Assembly: GCA_945862125.1 (NCBI GenBank)
Contig: CAMAYC010000007.1
Location: 1 to 64,000 of the forward strand
Length of the DNA stretch: 64,000 bases
Reading direction: 5' to 3'
Source: Reyranella massiliensis 521
Lineage (GTDB): Bacteria; Pseudomonadota; Alphaproteobacteria; Reyranellales; Reyranellaceae
Below, piece by piece: positions 38,252-47,488 of this stretch. Below the pieces are notes generated by a model, which was not told the origin of the DNA, did no database searches, and saw nothing but the letters and a program-made list of their open reading frames with translations. Made by a program: the position numbers and the translations under genes. Position 1 is the first letter of the stretch. Every line of letters starts with the position of its first letter.

Positions 38252-41194
38252 ATGTCTTGGCTTTCGACTGCTCGCCTGCCGCGCCCGCACGATCAAGAGC
38301 GGCAGGCCGTGGCGTGGGCCCGGTGGACCGACAAGGCCCAGCGGCCAAGCGACCCCTCAGAGGTGGCGCTGCTGGATGCGTTGTTCGGCAACAGCCCGTA
38401 CCTCACGGAAACGGCCCTACAAAATCCCGTTTTTGTGACCGATCTGTGGCGGCTGGGCCCCGAGACCATCCTGGATGATCTCTCAAGCGAACTTCGTGCC
38501 GCGCAGAATTCAGCGCGCGATGGCATGCTGCCTGAAGCCATTGCAACCACGTTGCGTCGGCTCAAGCGTCACGTGGCGCTGGCCGTCGCCGTGGCCGACA
38601 TCGCCGAGGTCTGGCCGCTCGAGAAGATCACCGGAGCGCTCAGCGACTTCGCCTCGGGATGCCTCGATGCCCTTACCGACTCGATCCTGCTTCAGCTCTC
38701 GCGCGACGCCCGCATAGACCTCGGCGGCAATCCCGAGGCGGCGGCCCTCACCGTCCTCGGCATGGGCAAGCTCGGGGCGGGCGAACTCAACTACTCGAGC
38801 GACATCGACCTCATCCTGCTCTACGACCGTGACGCGCCGGCAATCGCAGGCAACGACCAGATGCCTCGCCACTTCGTGCGTTGCGCTCGTTTGCTGGTGC
38901 AGCTGCTGTCGGAGACCTCGGCCGACGGCTACATCTTCCGCACCGACCTCCGGCTGCGCCCCGATCCCGGCTCCACGCCGCTCGCCATGTCGATCCAGGC
39001 CGCCGAACTCTATTACGAGAGCGTCGGACAGAACTGGGAACGGGCGGCGATGATCAAGGCCCATCCGGTGGCCGGCAACCGGCCCGTGGGAGAGGCGTTC
39101 CTGGCCGACATGCGGCCCTATATATGGCGCAAGCACCTCGACTTCGCGGCAATCCACGACATTCACTCGATCAAACGGCAGATCGATGCCCATCGCGGCG
39201 GCGGCACGGTCAAGGTCTTCGGCCATAACGTCAAACTGGGTCGCGGCGGCATTCGCGAGATCGAATTCTTCGCCCAGACCCAGCAGCTCATTTTCGGCGG
39301 CCGCGACCCGTCGTTGAGGCTGCGCGGCACCTGCGAAACCATCCGGGCGCTGTCGGCGACAGGACACGTCACGCCAACAGCGGCGGACGAGCTTATCGAG
39401 GCATATGGCTTTCTGCGGCGGGTCGAGCATCGTCTCCAGATGGTCGATGACCGCCAGACCCACAGCCTGCCAGCCGACGAGACCGGGGTGGCGGCGATTG
39501 CCACTTTCCTGGGCTACCCCGATTCGGCTTCGTTCCAGCAGGCCCTGCTCGACCGGCTGCGCTGCGTCGAAGGCCACTATGCCAAGCTGTTCGAGGAGGC
39601 GCCGAGCCTGGCCGGCCCCGGCGGCAATCTGGTCTTTACCGGCACCGACGACGATCCCGGCACGCTGGAGTCGCTCAGCGCGATGGGCTTCCGCGATGCG
39701 TCGGCCGCAGCCGGCATCGTGCGGCGCTGGCATCACGGCCGCTATCGCGCCACCGCGACGGCTCGTGCGCGCGAATTGCTGACCGAGCTGATGCCCGGCC
39801 TCCTGAAGGCGCTGGGCTCGACTGCCGCGCCCGACCAGGCGCTGCTCAATTTCGATCTCTTCCTCGCCAACTTGCCGGCCGGCGTACAGCTCTTCTCGCT
39901 GTTCAAAGCCAATCCGGCACTGCTCGAACTTCTCGCTACCATCATGGGCAGCGCGCCGGGCCTTGCCGCCCATCTCGCGCGTCGCACGCTCCTTCTCGAT
40001 TCAGTGCTGTCGCCCGACTTCTATCGTCCCCTGCCTTCGGCCAGGGAGATGACGGCAGAACTGGCTTCCGTTCTGGCACATGTCGATCACGAGCAGGATA
40101 TCCTGGACCTTGCGCGGCGCTGGGCGAATGACCGCCGCTTCCAAATCGGCGTACAGCAGTTGAAGCACATCGTGCGCCCGGCAGAGGCAGGCCTCGCCTA
40201 TTCCGACGTCGCCGCCGCCACCATCTCGGCGCTCTGCGACCGGGTCGAACAGCGCTTCGCCGATATCCATGGCGGTTTTCGCGGCCAACGCCTGGCCGTG
40301 ATGGGACTGGGCAAGCTGGGCAGCCGCGAGATGTCGGCCACCTCAGACCTCGACCTGATCTTCGTCTACGATATCCCGTCGGACCTCGAAACCTCGGATG
40401 GCGCGCGGCCGTTGTCACCCATCCAGTACTACACGCGACTGAGCCAGAAGATCGTGACGGCGCTCACCGCTCATACCAACGAAGGCGCCCTCTATGAGGT
40501 CGACATGCGCCTGCGCCCGTCGGGTCGCTCCGGGCCGCTCGCCAATTCGCTGGAAGGCTTCGAGACCTACCACGCGCAATCCGCCTGGACCTGGGAGCAC
40601 ATGGCGCTGACCCGCGCCCGCGTGATTCACGGGCCGGCGGCGCTGGTCGACCGTCTCACCGATATCGTCAAGACCGCACTCTGCCGACCACGTGACCCCG
40701 TTGCGCTGGTCCGCGACGTGGCCGATATGCGCGATCGCATCGCCCAGCACGCCCCGGCCAAGAGCGCCTGGGACTTCAAGCACCTGCCGGGCGGGCTGTT
40801 CGATATCGACTTCGTCGCGCAATACCTCGCGCTCCTCCACGCTGCGGCGCGGCCCGACCTGCTTGCCCCTCATCCCGCCGAAATGCTGCGGCGGATGGCC
40901 GAGGCCGGACTGATCGAGCGCACCGATGCCGAACGCCTGCAGGCCACGCGCACGCTGCTTTCCGACGTGCAGAGCCTGCTCCGCCTCACCCTGAACGGCG
41001 ACGAATCGGCCTTCGACGAGACCAGCGCGCCCGAAGGCCAGCGCCGGCTGATCGCGGCTACCGAGGATGCGGTCGATCTCGCAAGCCTCAAGGCACGGAT
41101 CGCGACCGAGGCAGCAGCCGCGCGTGCTATATACGAGCGCATCATCGAGGCCCCGGCGCGCGTCGCCGGCTGGCAGGCAAGGAGAGACAAATGA
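38252..41194 (+). CDS. glnE: bifunctional glutamine synthetase adenylyltransferase/deadenylylase
   Basis: The 980-residue protein has two nucleotidyltransferase domains. The N-terminal deadenylylase domain shows GMGKLGAGELNYSSDIDLIL near residue 170, and the C-terminal adenylylase domain shows GLGKLGSREMSATSDLDLIF near 685, each with the paired catalytic Asp residues. A central helical regulatory region links them. It switches glutamine synthetase activity by reversible AMP addition under PII control. The ATG at 38252 has a weak RBS, so the start could shift. It overlaps bcp by four bases. Confidence 0.95.
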   Translation: MSWLSTARLPRPHDQERQAVAWARWTDKAQRPSDPSEVALLDALFGNSPYLTETALQNPVFVTDLWRLGPETILDDLSSELRAAQNSARDGMLPEAIATTLRRLKRHVALAVAVADIAEVWPLEKITGALSDFASGCLDALTDSILLQLSRDARIDLGGNPEAAALTVLGMGKLGAGELNYSSDIDLILLYDRDAPAIAGNDQMPRHFVRCARLLVQLLSETSADGYIFRTDLRLRPDPGSTPLAMSIQAAELYYESVGQNWERAAMIKAHPVAGNRPVGEAFLADMRPYIWRKHLDFAAIHDIHSIKRQIDAHRGGGTVKVFGHNVKLGRGGIREIEFFAQTQQLIFGGRDPSLRLRGTCETIRALSATGHVTPTAADELIEAYGFLRRVEHRLQMVDDRQTHSLPADETGVAAIATFLGYPDSASFQQALLDRLRCVEGHYAKLFEEAPSLAGPGGNLVFTGTDDDPGTLESLSAMGFRDASAAAGIVRRWHHGRYRATATARARELLTELMPGLLKALGSTAAPDQALLNFDLFLANLPAGVQLFSLFKANPALLELLATIMGSAPGLAAHLARRTLLLDSVLSPDFYRPLPSAREMTAELASVLAHVDHEQDILDLARRWANDRRFQIGVQQLKHIVRPAEAGLAYSDVAAATISALCDRVEQRFADIHGGFRGQRLAVMGLGKLGSREMSATSDLDLIFVYDIPSDLETSDGARPLSPIQYYTRLSQKIVTALTAHTNEGALYEVDMRLRPSGRSGPLANSLEGFETYHAQSAWTWEHMALTRARVIHGPAALVDRLTDIVKTALCRPRDPVALVRDVADMRDRIAQHAPAKSAWDFKHLPGGLFDIDFVAQYLALLHAAARPDLLAPHPAEMLRRMAEAGLIERTDAERLQATRTLLSDVQSLLRLTLNGDESAFDETSAPEGQRRLIAATEDAVDLASLKARIATEAAAARAIYERIIEAPARVAGWQARRDK

Positions 41195-41655
41195 GTGTCG
41201 AGGAAGGCAGGAAAGCGCCGGATTTCACCGCCGCCACCGACGGGGCCAAGAAGCTCAAGCTCTCGGAGCTGCGCGGCAAGCCTGTCGTGCTCTACTTCTA
41301 TCCCAAGGACGACACGCCGGGCTGCACGACCGAGGCCTGCGGCTTCCGTGACGCCGCCCCGGACTTCAAGAAACTGAAGGCCCAGGTGATTGGCGTCTCC
41401 AAGGACAGCGTCGCCCGTCACGACAAGTTCAAGGCCAAGTACGAACTCAACTTCCCGCTCGTGTCCGACGAAGACGGCAAGATCTGCGAGAAATACGGCA
41501 CCTGGATCGAGAAGAGTCTCTACGGCCGCAAGTACATGGGCATCGATCGCGCCACCTTCCTGATCGACAAGGACGGCGTGGTCCGCAGGATCTGGCGCAA
41601 GGTCAAGGTCGCGGGCCATGTCGACGAGGTCCGTGACGCGCTCAAGGCGCTCTGA
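41191..41655 (+). CDS. bcp: thioredoxin-dependent peroxiredoxin Bcp/PrxQ
   Basis: The 154-residue peroxiredoxin has the peroxidatic cysteine in YFYPKDDTPGCTTEACGFRD near residue 46, with the resolving cysteine five residues on (GCTTEAC), the PrxQ atypical arrangement. It reduces organic and hydrogen peroxide using thioredoxin. Its ATG overlaps the glnE TGA (ATGA). The glnE-bcp pair is frequent in alphaproteobacteria. Confidence 0.95.
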   Translation: MSVEEGRKAPDFTAATDGAKKLKLSELRGKPVVLYFYPKDDTPGCTTEACGFRDAAPDFKKLKAQVIGVSKDSVARHDKFKAKYELNFPLVSDEDGKICEKYGTWIEKSLYGRKYMGIDRATFLIDKDGVVRRIWRKVKVAGHVDEVRDALKAL

Positions 41656-41774
41656 CGGCGCTGCCACCGAACGCGAAATAGCAGCTCTGCCTATCCCCCG
41701 ACCGCCTTGCGGGCGGCCCATGCCCTGCCCTACCCTCTGGGATTGAAATTCACCCGCCCGGACAGGAACACCCC

Positions 41775-44033
41775 ATGACCAACGACAATCCCGACAACAA
41801 GTGGATCGGCAAGCGCACCCCCCGGCCGGACGGCGCTGACAAGGTCACCGGACGCGCCGCCTACGCCGCCGACACCAACATGCCGGGCATGATCTGGGGC
41901 AAGGTACTGCGCAGCCCGCACGCCCACGCCCGCATCAAGTCGATCGACACTTCGAAGGCCGAGGCCTTCCCGGGCGTCAAGGCGGTCATGACCTCCAAGG
42001 ACATTGTCGACTTCCCGATCGACAAGGGCCCAGTGATGCTGGGCATCCAGGACATCCGCTGGATGTGCCGGAACGTGATGGCGCGCGACAAGGCGCTGTT
42101 CCACGGCCATCCCGTGGCAGCCGTCGCCGCGACCTCGCAGGAGATCGCCGCCGAAGCCCTGAAGCTGATCAAGGTCGACTACGAGGTTCTGCCTCATGCC
42201 ATCGACGTCGAGGACGCGATGAAGCCGGGCGCCGCCCCTCTGCACGATCACATCAAGTTCGAGGGTAAGCCCTCCAACATCGCAGGCACGCTCGAGCACA
42301 AGAAGGGCGATATCGAAGCCGGCTTCAAGCAAGCCGACGTGATCGTTGAGCGGAGCTTCAAGACCGAGGCCGTGCACCAGGGCTATATCGAGCCGCATGC
42401 CTGCCTGGTCAGCGTCGTCGACGGCAAGGCCACGATCTGGAGTTCGAGCCAGGGCCAGTTCATGGTCCGCGCCATGACCGCGCTGCTTACCGGCGTGGCA
42501 CAGAGCGACATCCGCGCCATCCCGGCCGAAATCGGCGGCGGCTTCGGCGGCAAGACCATCATCTATCTCGAGCCGCTGGCGCTGGTGCTGGCGCGCAAGT
42601 CGGGCAAGCCCGTGAAGATGGTGATGAGCCGCGAGGAAGTGTTCCGCGCGTCCGGACCGACCTCGGGCTCGATGAGCAAGGTAAAGATCGGCGCCAAGAA
42701 GGACGGCACCATCGTGGCCGCGCAAGGCACCTACTGGCTGCAGGCCGGCGCATTCCCCGGATCGCCGATCCGCGGCGCCGCCGGTTGCGCCTTCGGCCCC
42801 TACGATATCCCCAACGCCTACACGCTCGGCTACGACGTCGTTTCCAACCGCTCCAAGGTCGCGGCCTACCGTGCGCCAGGCGCGCCGATCGGCGCCTATG
42901 CCGTCGAGTGCGTGCTCGATGAGCTGGCCGAGAAGCTCAAGATGGATCCACTCGAGCTTCGTCTCAAGAACGCCGCCAAGCAGGGTACCAAGGCCGTCCA
43001 CGGTCCAGTCTATCCGGTCATGGGCTACCAGGAGACCGTGAAGCAGGCGCTCGCCCATCCACACTACAAGGCGCCACTGAAGCCCAATCAGGGCCGCGGC
43101 GTGGCGTCGGGCTACTGGTTCAATGCCGGAGGCGAATCGAGCGCCCAGATGAGCATCAACGAAGACGGCACGGTCGTGGTGATGACCGGCCATCCCGACA
43201 TCGGCGGCAGCCGCGCCTCCACCGCCAACATCGCCGCCGAGCTGCTCGGCATCCCGCACAGCAAGGTCCAGGTGCTGATCGGCGACACCAGCAGCATCGG
43301 CTTCTCGAACCTGACCGGCGGCAGCCGCGTCACCTTCGCCTCGGCGATGGTGGTGACCGATGCCGCGGGCAAGGTCATCGCCGACCTCAAGCGCCGCGCC
43401 GCCAAGATCTGGAAGATCGATCCCGAGGCCGTGACCTGGGAAAACGGCGAGGCCAAGCCTGCCGGCGACAATGCCGGCAAGTTCGATCCGCTGTCGCTGG
43501 CCCAGCTCGCCGCCCGTGCGACCGAGACCGGCGGCCCGATCGGCGCCGGCGCCTCGACCAACACCACGGGCGCCGAGGGTGGCTTCAGCACGCACATCTG
43601 TGACGTCGAGGTTGACCGCGACACCGGCCGTGTGTGGGTGACGCGCTATACGGCCTTCCAGGACGTCGGCCGCGCCATCCATCCTGACTATTGCGAGGGC
43701 CAGATCCAGGGCGGCGTCGCTCAGGGTATCGGCTGGGCGCTCAGCGAGGAGTACATCTACGACAAGAACGGCCGCCTCGATAACGCCGGCTTCCTCGACT
43801 ATCGCATGCCCGTCACCTCGGACCTGCCGATGCTCGATGCCGTCATGATCGAGATCCCGAACCCCAAGCATCCGCAGGGCGTGCGCGGCGTCGGCGAGGT
43901 GCCGCTGGTCCCCGTGATGGCCGCCGTCGCCAACGCGCTGCATGGCGCACTGGGCGAGCGCTTCTACAGCCTGCCCATGTCGCCGCCGAAGGTACTGGAC
44001 GTACTGGAGCCCGCGGCAAAGGCCGCCGATTAG
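41775..44033 (+). CDS. xanthine dehydrogenase-family molybdopterin-binding subunit
   Basis: The 752-residue protein is the molybdenum cofactor subunit of the aldehyde/xanthine/CO dehydrogenase family. Recognisable parts are GKRTPRPDGADKVTGRAAYA, LRSPHAHARIKSID, the pterin-binding EIGGGFGGKTIIYLEP, AYRAPGAPIGAYAVEC and the catalytic Glu in GVRGVGEVPLVPVM. Substrate is unknown; the active-site region is not AYRCSFR, the CO dehydrogenase loop. No 2Fe-2S or FAD subunit gene is next to it, so the partners must be elsewhere. A strong terminator follows. Confidence 0.9.
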   Translation: MTNDNPDNKWIGKRTPRPDGADKVTGRAAYAADTNMPGMIWGKVLRSPHAHARIKSIDTSKAEAFPGVKAVMTSKDIVDFPIDKGPVMLGIQDIRWMCRNVMARDKALFHGHPVAAVAATSQEIAAEALKLIKVDYEVLPHAIDVEDAMKPGAAPLHDHIKFEGKPSNIAGTLEHKKGDIEAGFKQADVIVERSFKTEAVHQGYIEPHACLVSVVDGKATIWSSSQGQFMVRAMTALLTGVAQSDIRAIPAEIGGGFGGKTIIYLEPLALVLARKSGKPVKMVMSREEVFRASGPTSGSMSKVKIGAKKDGTIVAAQGTYWLQAGAFPGSPIRGAAGCAFGPYDIPNAYTLGYDVVSNRSKVAAYRAPGAPIGAYAVECVLDELAEKLKMDPLELRLKNAAKQGTKAVHGPVYPVMGYQETVKQALAHPHYKAPLKPNQGRGVASGYWFNAGGESSAQMSINEDGTVVVMTGHPDIGGSRASTANIAAELLGIPHSKVQVLIGDTSSIGFSNLTGGSRVTFASAMVVTDAAGKVIADLKRRAAKIWKIDPEAVTWENGEAKPAGDNAGKFDPLSLAQLAARATETGGPIGAGASTNTTGAEGGFSTHICDVEVDRDTGRVWVTRYTAFQDVGRAIHPDYCEGQIQGGVAQGIGWALSEEYIYDKNGRLDNAGFLDYRMPVTSDLPMLDAVMIEIPNPKHPQGVRGVGEVPLVPVMAAVANALHGALGERFYSLPMSPPKVLDVLEPAAKAAD

Positions 44034-44063
44034 GCGATCAGAAAGCGAACGAATTCTGTGTTG

Positions 44064-44100
44064 GGGGCGCGCTACTTCGGTGGCGCGCCCCTAACTTTTT
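44064..44100 (+). terminator. strong intrinsic terminator with C(UUCG)G loop
   Basis: A 9-bp GGGGCGCGC/GCGCGCCCC stem (44064-44072 with 44083-44091) is extended by three inner pairs that close a TTCG tetraloop. TAACTTTTT follows. It ends the molybdopterin subunit transcript. The 3' end of the convergent oxidoreductase gene is immediately beyond. Confidence 0.85.
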
Positions 44101-44102
44101 GA

Positions 44103-44954
44103 TCAACACGCCAGTTGCTTCTTCAACTCGTACCAGCGGTCGAGGATGGAGAGGATCTTGTCCTCCTTCTCGGCGGGCAGGGAGAAGACGACGCGGTCGA
44201 TGCCGATCTTCTCGCAGAGTCTCAGGCGCTCGATATTGTCGGGAACGCGGAAGGCGCTGATCGGCAGGCTGGCGGGGTCGCGGCCGGCTTCTGTCGCCAT
44301 CTGACGGAACTGGTCGATGACGCCCATGCCGTCCTTCTCCAGCCAGTCGTCGCGCGGGATCCAGCCGTCGCCGTAGCGGATGGCGCGCCGGGCCGCATGC
44401 GGGAAGCCGCCGCCGACGATGATGGGCGGATGCGGCACCTGCCGCGGCTTCGGCCACTGCTTCATCTTGTCGAAATTCACGAACTCGCCGTGATACTCGG
44501 GCTCCTCGTTGGTCCAGATCGCCTTCATCGCCTCGATGCGCTCGCGCGCCAGCTTGTGGCGCGTCTTGAAGGCGGTGCCATGGTTCTCGATCTCGGGCTG
44601 GTTCCAGCCGTTGCCGACTCCGAACAGGAAGCGGCCGTTGCTGAGCTGATCGATCGAGGACACCATCTTGGCCGTGACGATCGGGTCGCGCTGGATCACC
44701 AGAGCGATGCCGGTGCCGACCTTGAGTTTGCTCGTCACTGCCGCTGCCGTGTTGAGCGCCAGGAACGGATCCATGATCTCGTAGTAGGCGCGCACCAGGC
44801 CGCCGGTCGCCGGATAGCGCGAATTGCCGGCCGACGGGATGTGCGTGTGCTCCGGCACCCAGAGCGATTCGAATCCGCGTTCCTCCAGCGCCCGGCCCAG
44901 CGCCGCCGGATGCATGGAGTCCGCCGTGAAGAACATCACCGCGCCGATTTTCAT
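44103..44954 (-). CDS. luciferase-like (LLM) F420-type oxidoreductase
   Basis: The 283-residue protein follows the TIGR03619-type pattern: MKIGAVMFFTADSM, LEERGFESLWVPEHTHIPSA, KVGTGIALVIQRDPIVTAKM, LSNGRFLFGVGNGWNQPEIE and PPIIVGGGFPHAARRAIRYG. The bacterial luciferase barrel binds F420 or FMN. Whether this organism makes F420 cannot be seen here. It starts about 30 bases after the amidohydrolase gene on the same strand, likely an operon. Confidence 0.85.
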   Translation of the reverse strand: MKIGAVMFFTADSMHPAALGRALEERGFESLWVPEHTHIPSAGNSRYPATGGLVRAYYEIMDPFLALNTAAAVTSKLKVGTGIALVIQRDPIVTAKMVSSIDQLSNGRFLFGVGNGWNQPEIENHGTAFKTRHKLARERIEAMKAIWTNEEPEYHGEFVNFDKMKQWPKPRQVPHPPIIVGGGFPHAARRAIRYGDGWIPRDDWLEKDGMGVIDQFRQMATEAGRDPASLPISAFRVPDNIERLRLCEKIGIDRVVFSLPAEKEDKILSILDRWYELKKQLAC

Positions 44955-44984
44955 GTGGCTTCTCCCCTCCCCAGAGTGAGGTGG

Positions 44985-45824
44985 CTATTTCTTCGGCGAC
45001 CAGCCGTAGATCTTCTGCAGGGATCCACCCATCAGCGTCGCGCGATCGCTGTCGGACAGGCGATCGGTGACGCGGAAGGAATCGACGCCTTCCTTGTAGG
45101 TCAACAGCGCCACGGCGCGGGTCCAGTCGGTGCCCCACATGCAGCGATTGAGCGAAAAGGCGTCGAAGATACGGCCCAGCGGATCCCAGATGTCCTTGTA
45201 GGGAAACTTTTCGTGGCTGAGCGTGCAGGCGCCGGTGATCTTGACCACCACGTTGGGGTTCGAAGCGAGCGCCAGCAGCTTGGGCAGTTCATGCCACGGC
45301 TCCTTCGGCGCCGGCGGCGCCATGGGCTGTTCCAGCCCGAGATGATCGATCACCAGAGTCGTGTTGGGGTTGCGCTTGGCGAGCAGGCCCACCTGTTCCA
45401 GCCGGCCACGCGCCATCAGGTTGACCGGCAGGTCGTGTTTGGCGGCGGCCGCCAGCACGCGGTTGATGCCGGGATCGGCCGCATCGGTCGAAATCTCCGG
45501 CGTGAACATGATGCGGATGGCGACGGTGCCATCCATCGCCGCCCATGCCGCGATCGTGTCCTCGACCTTGGGATCGTTGGCATTCACGGGCTTGATGACG
45601 CCGAAGCGGCCGGGATGTGCCTTCTGGACTCCGACGGCATAGCTCTCGTCCCAACGGTACATCGTATAGACGGAGACCAGCAGCGCACCATCGACGCCGA
45701 CGGAGTCCATGGCCTTGATCATGTCGGCCGCCGTCACCTCCGGCGGACCGGCGAGCACCGCTGCCCACGGGCGGCCGGGATGATTGCGCTCGTAGCAGTG
45801 AACCTGGGCGTCGATTGTCGGCAT
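44985..45824 (-). CDS. amidohydrolase family 2 (ACMSD-like) protein
   Basis: The ATG at 45824, after AGGAGG, gives 279 residues. The protein begins MPTIDAQVHCYERNHPGRPW; the family's HxH motif is reduced to QVH, so the second metal ligand of the first strand is retained. Later parts match the barrel: GVIKPVNANDP, LPVNLMARGRLEQV, LVIDHLGLEQPMAPP and RCMWGTDWTRAVAL with the catalytic Asp. Such enzymes are decarboxylases or lactone hydrolases in aromatic or heterocycle degradation. The neighbouring LLM oxidoreductase supports an oxidative catabolic role. Confidence 0.85.
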   Translation of the reverse strand: MPTIDAQVHCYERNHPGRPWAAVLAGPPEVTAADMIKAMDSVGVDGALLVSVYTMYRWDESYAVGVQKAHPGRFGVIKPVNANDPKVEDTIAAWAAMDGTVAIRIMFTPEISTDAADPGINRVLAAAAKHDLPVNLMARGRLEQVGLLAKRNPNTTLVIDHLGLEQPMAPPAPKEPWHELPKLLALASNPNVVVKITGACTLSHEKFPYKDIWDPLGRIFDAFSLNRCMWGTDWTRAVALLTYKEGVDSFRVTDRLSDSDRATLMGGSLQKIYGWSPKK

Positions 45825-45940
45825 GCGGTCTGGCCTCCTACTCATTGGCTGTCGAAACTATGGTGCTGCAGAGGGGCCATCAAGAGCCGCTGCGTCGGCG
45901 TCCGCCATACCGCACAGTGAACCATTCAGCCGCAAGTGGA

Positions 45941-45965
45941 CCCCGGCGTTGACGATCCGCCGGGG
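45941..45965. promoter_or_regulatory. 8-bp inverted repeat upstream of the MFS gene
   Basis: CCCCGGCG (45941-45948) and CGCCGGGG (45958-45965) flank nine bases, ending 21 bases before the MFS ATG. It could be an operator or an mRNA hairpin in the divergent region with the amidohydrolase gene. Confidence 0.35.
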
Positions 45966-45986
45966 CGTGGCGCAGGCTCAAACAAC

Positions 45987-47477
45987 ATGGGTATCTCCGC
46001 ACGACAGTGGCTAATCCTTCTGTGCGTGCAGTTCACGACGATCCTGTTCGGCCTCACCGCGACCAGCGTCACCGTGATATTGCCCCAGCTGAAGGGCGCG
46101 TTGTCGGCAACCCAGGAGCAGATCTCCTGGGTGCTCACATTCAATCTCGTGGCAACGGCCATCGCCACGCCGCTCACTGGATGGCTGGCGGCAAAGCTCG
46201 GCTGGCGCACGCTGATGGCGTGCTCGGTGGCGGGCTTCACGGTGGCCTCGATGTTGTGCGGCCTGGTGCAGTCGCTCGAGGCGATGCTGGCGCTGCGGGT
46301 GATCCAAGGCGCGTTCGGCGCACCGATCTTCCCGATGGGCCAGACCATCCTGCTCGCGAGTTTTCACCGCAGCCAACATCCCTTCATCATCATGATGTGG
46401 GGCGTCGGCGGCGTCATGGGACCGATCCTCGGACCGACCTTCGGTGGCCTGGTCACCGACATGATGAGCTGGCGCTGGACGTTCTTCCTGATCCTGCCGC
46501 TCGGCGCCGCAGCCTTCACAGCGGTGTTGTTGGCGCTCACCGACCGGGAGAAGGGAACGGCACAACGCTTCGACTATATCGGCTATGTCTTCATCGCCGT
46601 CGCAATCGCGGCCGCCCAACTCGTATTCGACCGCGGCCAGCGCAACGACTGGTTCGACTCTCCCGAGATCATCGCCGAGTGCGTCATCGCCTGCCTGTTC
46701 GCCGCCATGTTCGCCATCCATATGGCCACGGCACGAGCCCCGCTGTTCGACATGGCGACCTTCCGAGACCGCAACTTCTCCGTCGGCATCGCCATCGCCC
46801 TGGTCATGGGCATGCTGCAATACACGCCCATGGTGCTATTCCCGCCCCTTCTGCAGGAATTGCTCGGCTATCCGGAAACGATGATCGGCTACCTGATCGC
46901 GGCGCGCGGGCTCGGCAACCTCGCCTCCTTCTGCGTCGTGGCCCAACTCACGAGGATCAATCCCCGCTTCTGCCTGTTCCTCGGGTTGGCCATCCAGGCA
47001 TTCGCGGGATTCTGGATGGCGTCCCTCGACATCAACCTCACAGCCAACGACGTGATGTGGACCAATATCCTGCACGGCTTCGGATTCGGGCTCTGCTACA
47101 CGCCCATGGCGGTTCTCGCCTTCTCGACGATGCCCGGATCACTCCTGACCCAGGGCAACGCGATTTTCGCCCTGGTACGCATGCTCGGCAGCAGCGTCTT
47201 CATTTCATTGACCCTGGTCGTGTTCGCGCATGCGACCGCGGAGGCACATGTCAACCTGACAAGCGGCATAACCGCCTTCACGCAGGACCTGATCGCGCCA
47301 TGGCTCAATGCTTTCGGTCGCACCGGTGGCCAAGCGGAGGCACGGCTGAGCGCGGAAATCCAGCGGCAGGCCTCGATGATCGGCTACATCAACGCCTTCT
47401 ACCTGATGACTTTGGTGCCTCTGCTCACCATGCCATTGGCCCTGTTGTTCGCGGTCCGGCCGGCATCGAAGCGCTGA
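45987..47477 (+). CDS. DHA2/EmrB-type MFS exporter
   Basis: The likely start is the ATG at 45987 (496 residues), with GISARQWLILLCVQFTTILF as the first membrane helix. About 14 hydrophobic segments and the DHA2 features AKLGWRTLMACSVAGFT, RVIQGAFGAPIFPMGQTILL and WGVGGVMGPILGPTFGGLVT (motif C, typical of exporters) are visible. Drug or solute export is likely. The gene is divergent from the amidohydrolase/LLM pair, whose product it may export or tolerate. Confidence 0.88.
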   Translation: MGISARQWLILLCVQFTTILFGLTATSVTVILPQLKGALSATQEQISWVLTFNLVATAIATPLTGWLAAKLGWRTLMACSVAGFTVASMLCGLVQSLEAMLALRVIQGAFGAPIFPMGQTILLASFHRSQHPFIIMMWGVGGVMGPILGPTFGGLVTDMMSWRWTFFLILPLGAAAFTAVLLALTDREKGTAQRFDYIGYVFIAVAIAAAQLVFDRGQRNDWFDSPEIIAECVIACLFAAMFAIHMATARAPLFDMATFRDRNFSVGIAIALVMGMLQYTPMVLFPPLLQELLGYPETMIGYLIAARGLGNLASFCVVAQLTRINPRFCLFLGLAIQAFAGFWMASLDINLTANDVMWTNILHGFGFGLCYTPMAVLAFSTMPGSLLTQGNAIFALVRMLGSSVFISLTLVVFAHATAEAHVNLTSGITAFTQDLIAPWLNAFGRTGGQAEARLSAEIQRQASMIGYINAFYLMTLVPLLTMPLALLFAVRPASKR

Positions 47478-47488
47478 TCGGGCTGGGT

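Noticed and set aside
41730-43943. A 737-codon open frame antisense to the molybdopterin subunit gene
   Set aside because: The sense frame has clear family motifs. The antisense product is a low-complexity His/Asp/Gly/Ala-rich sequence with no domain.
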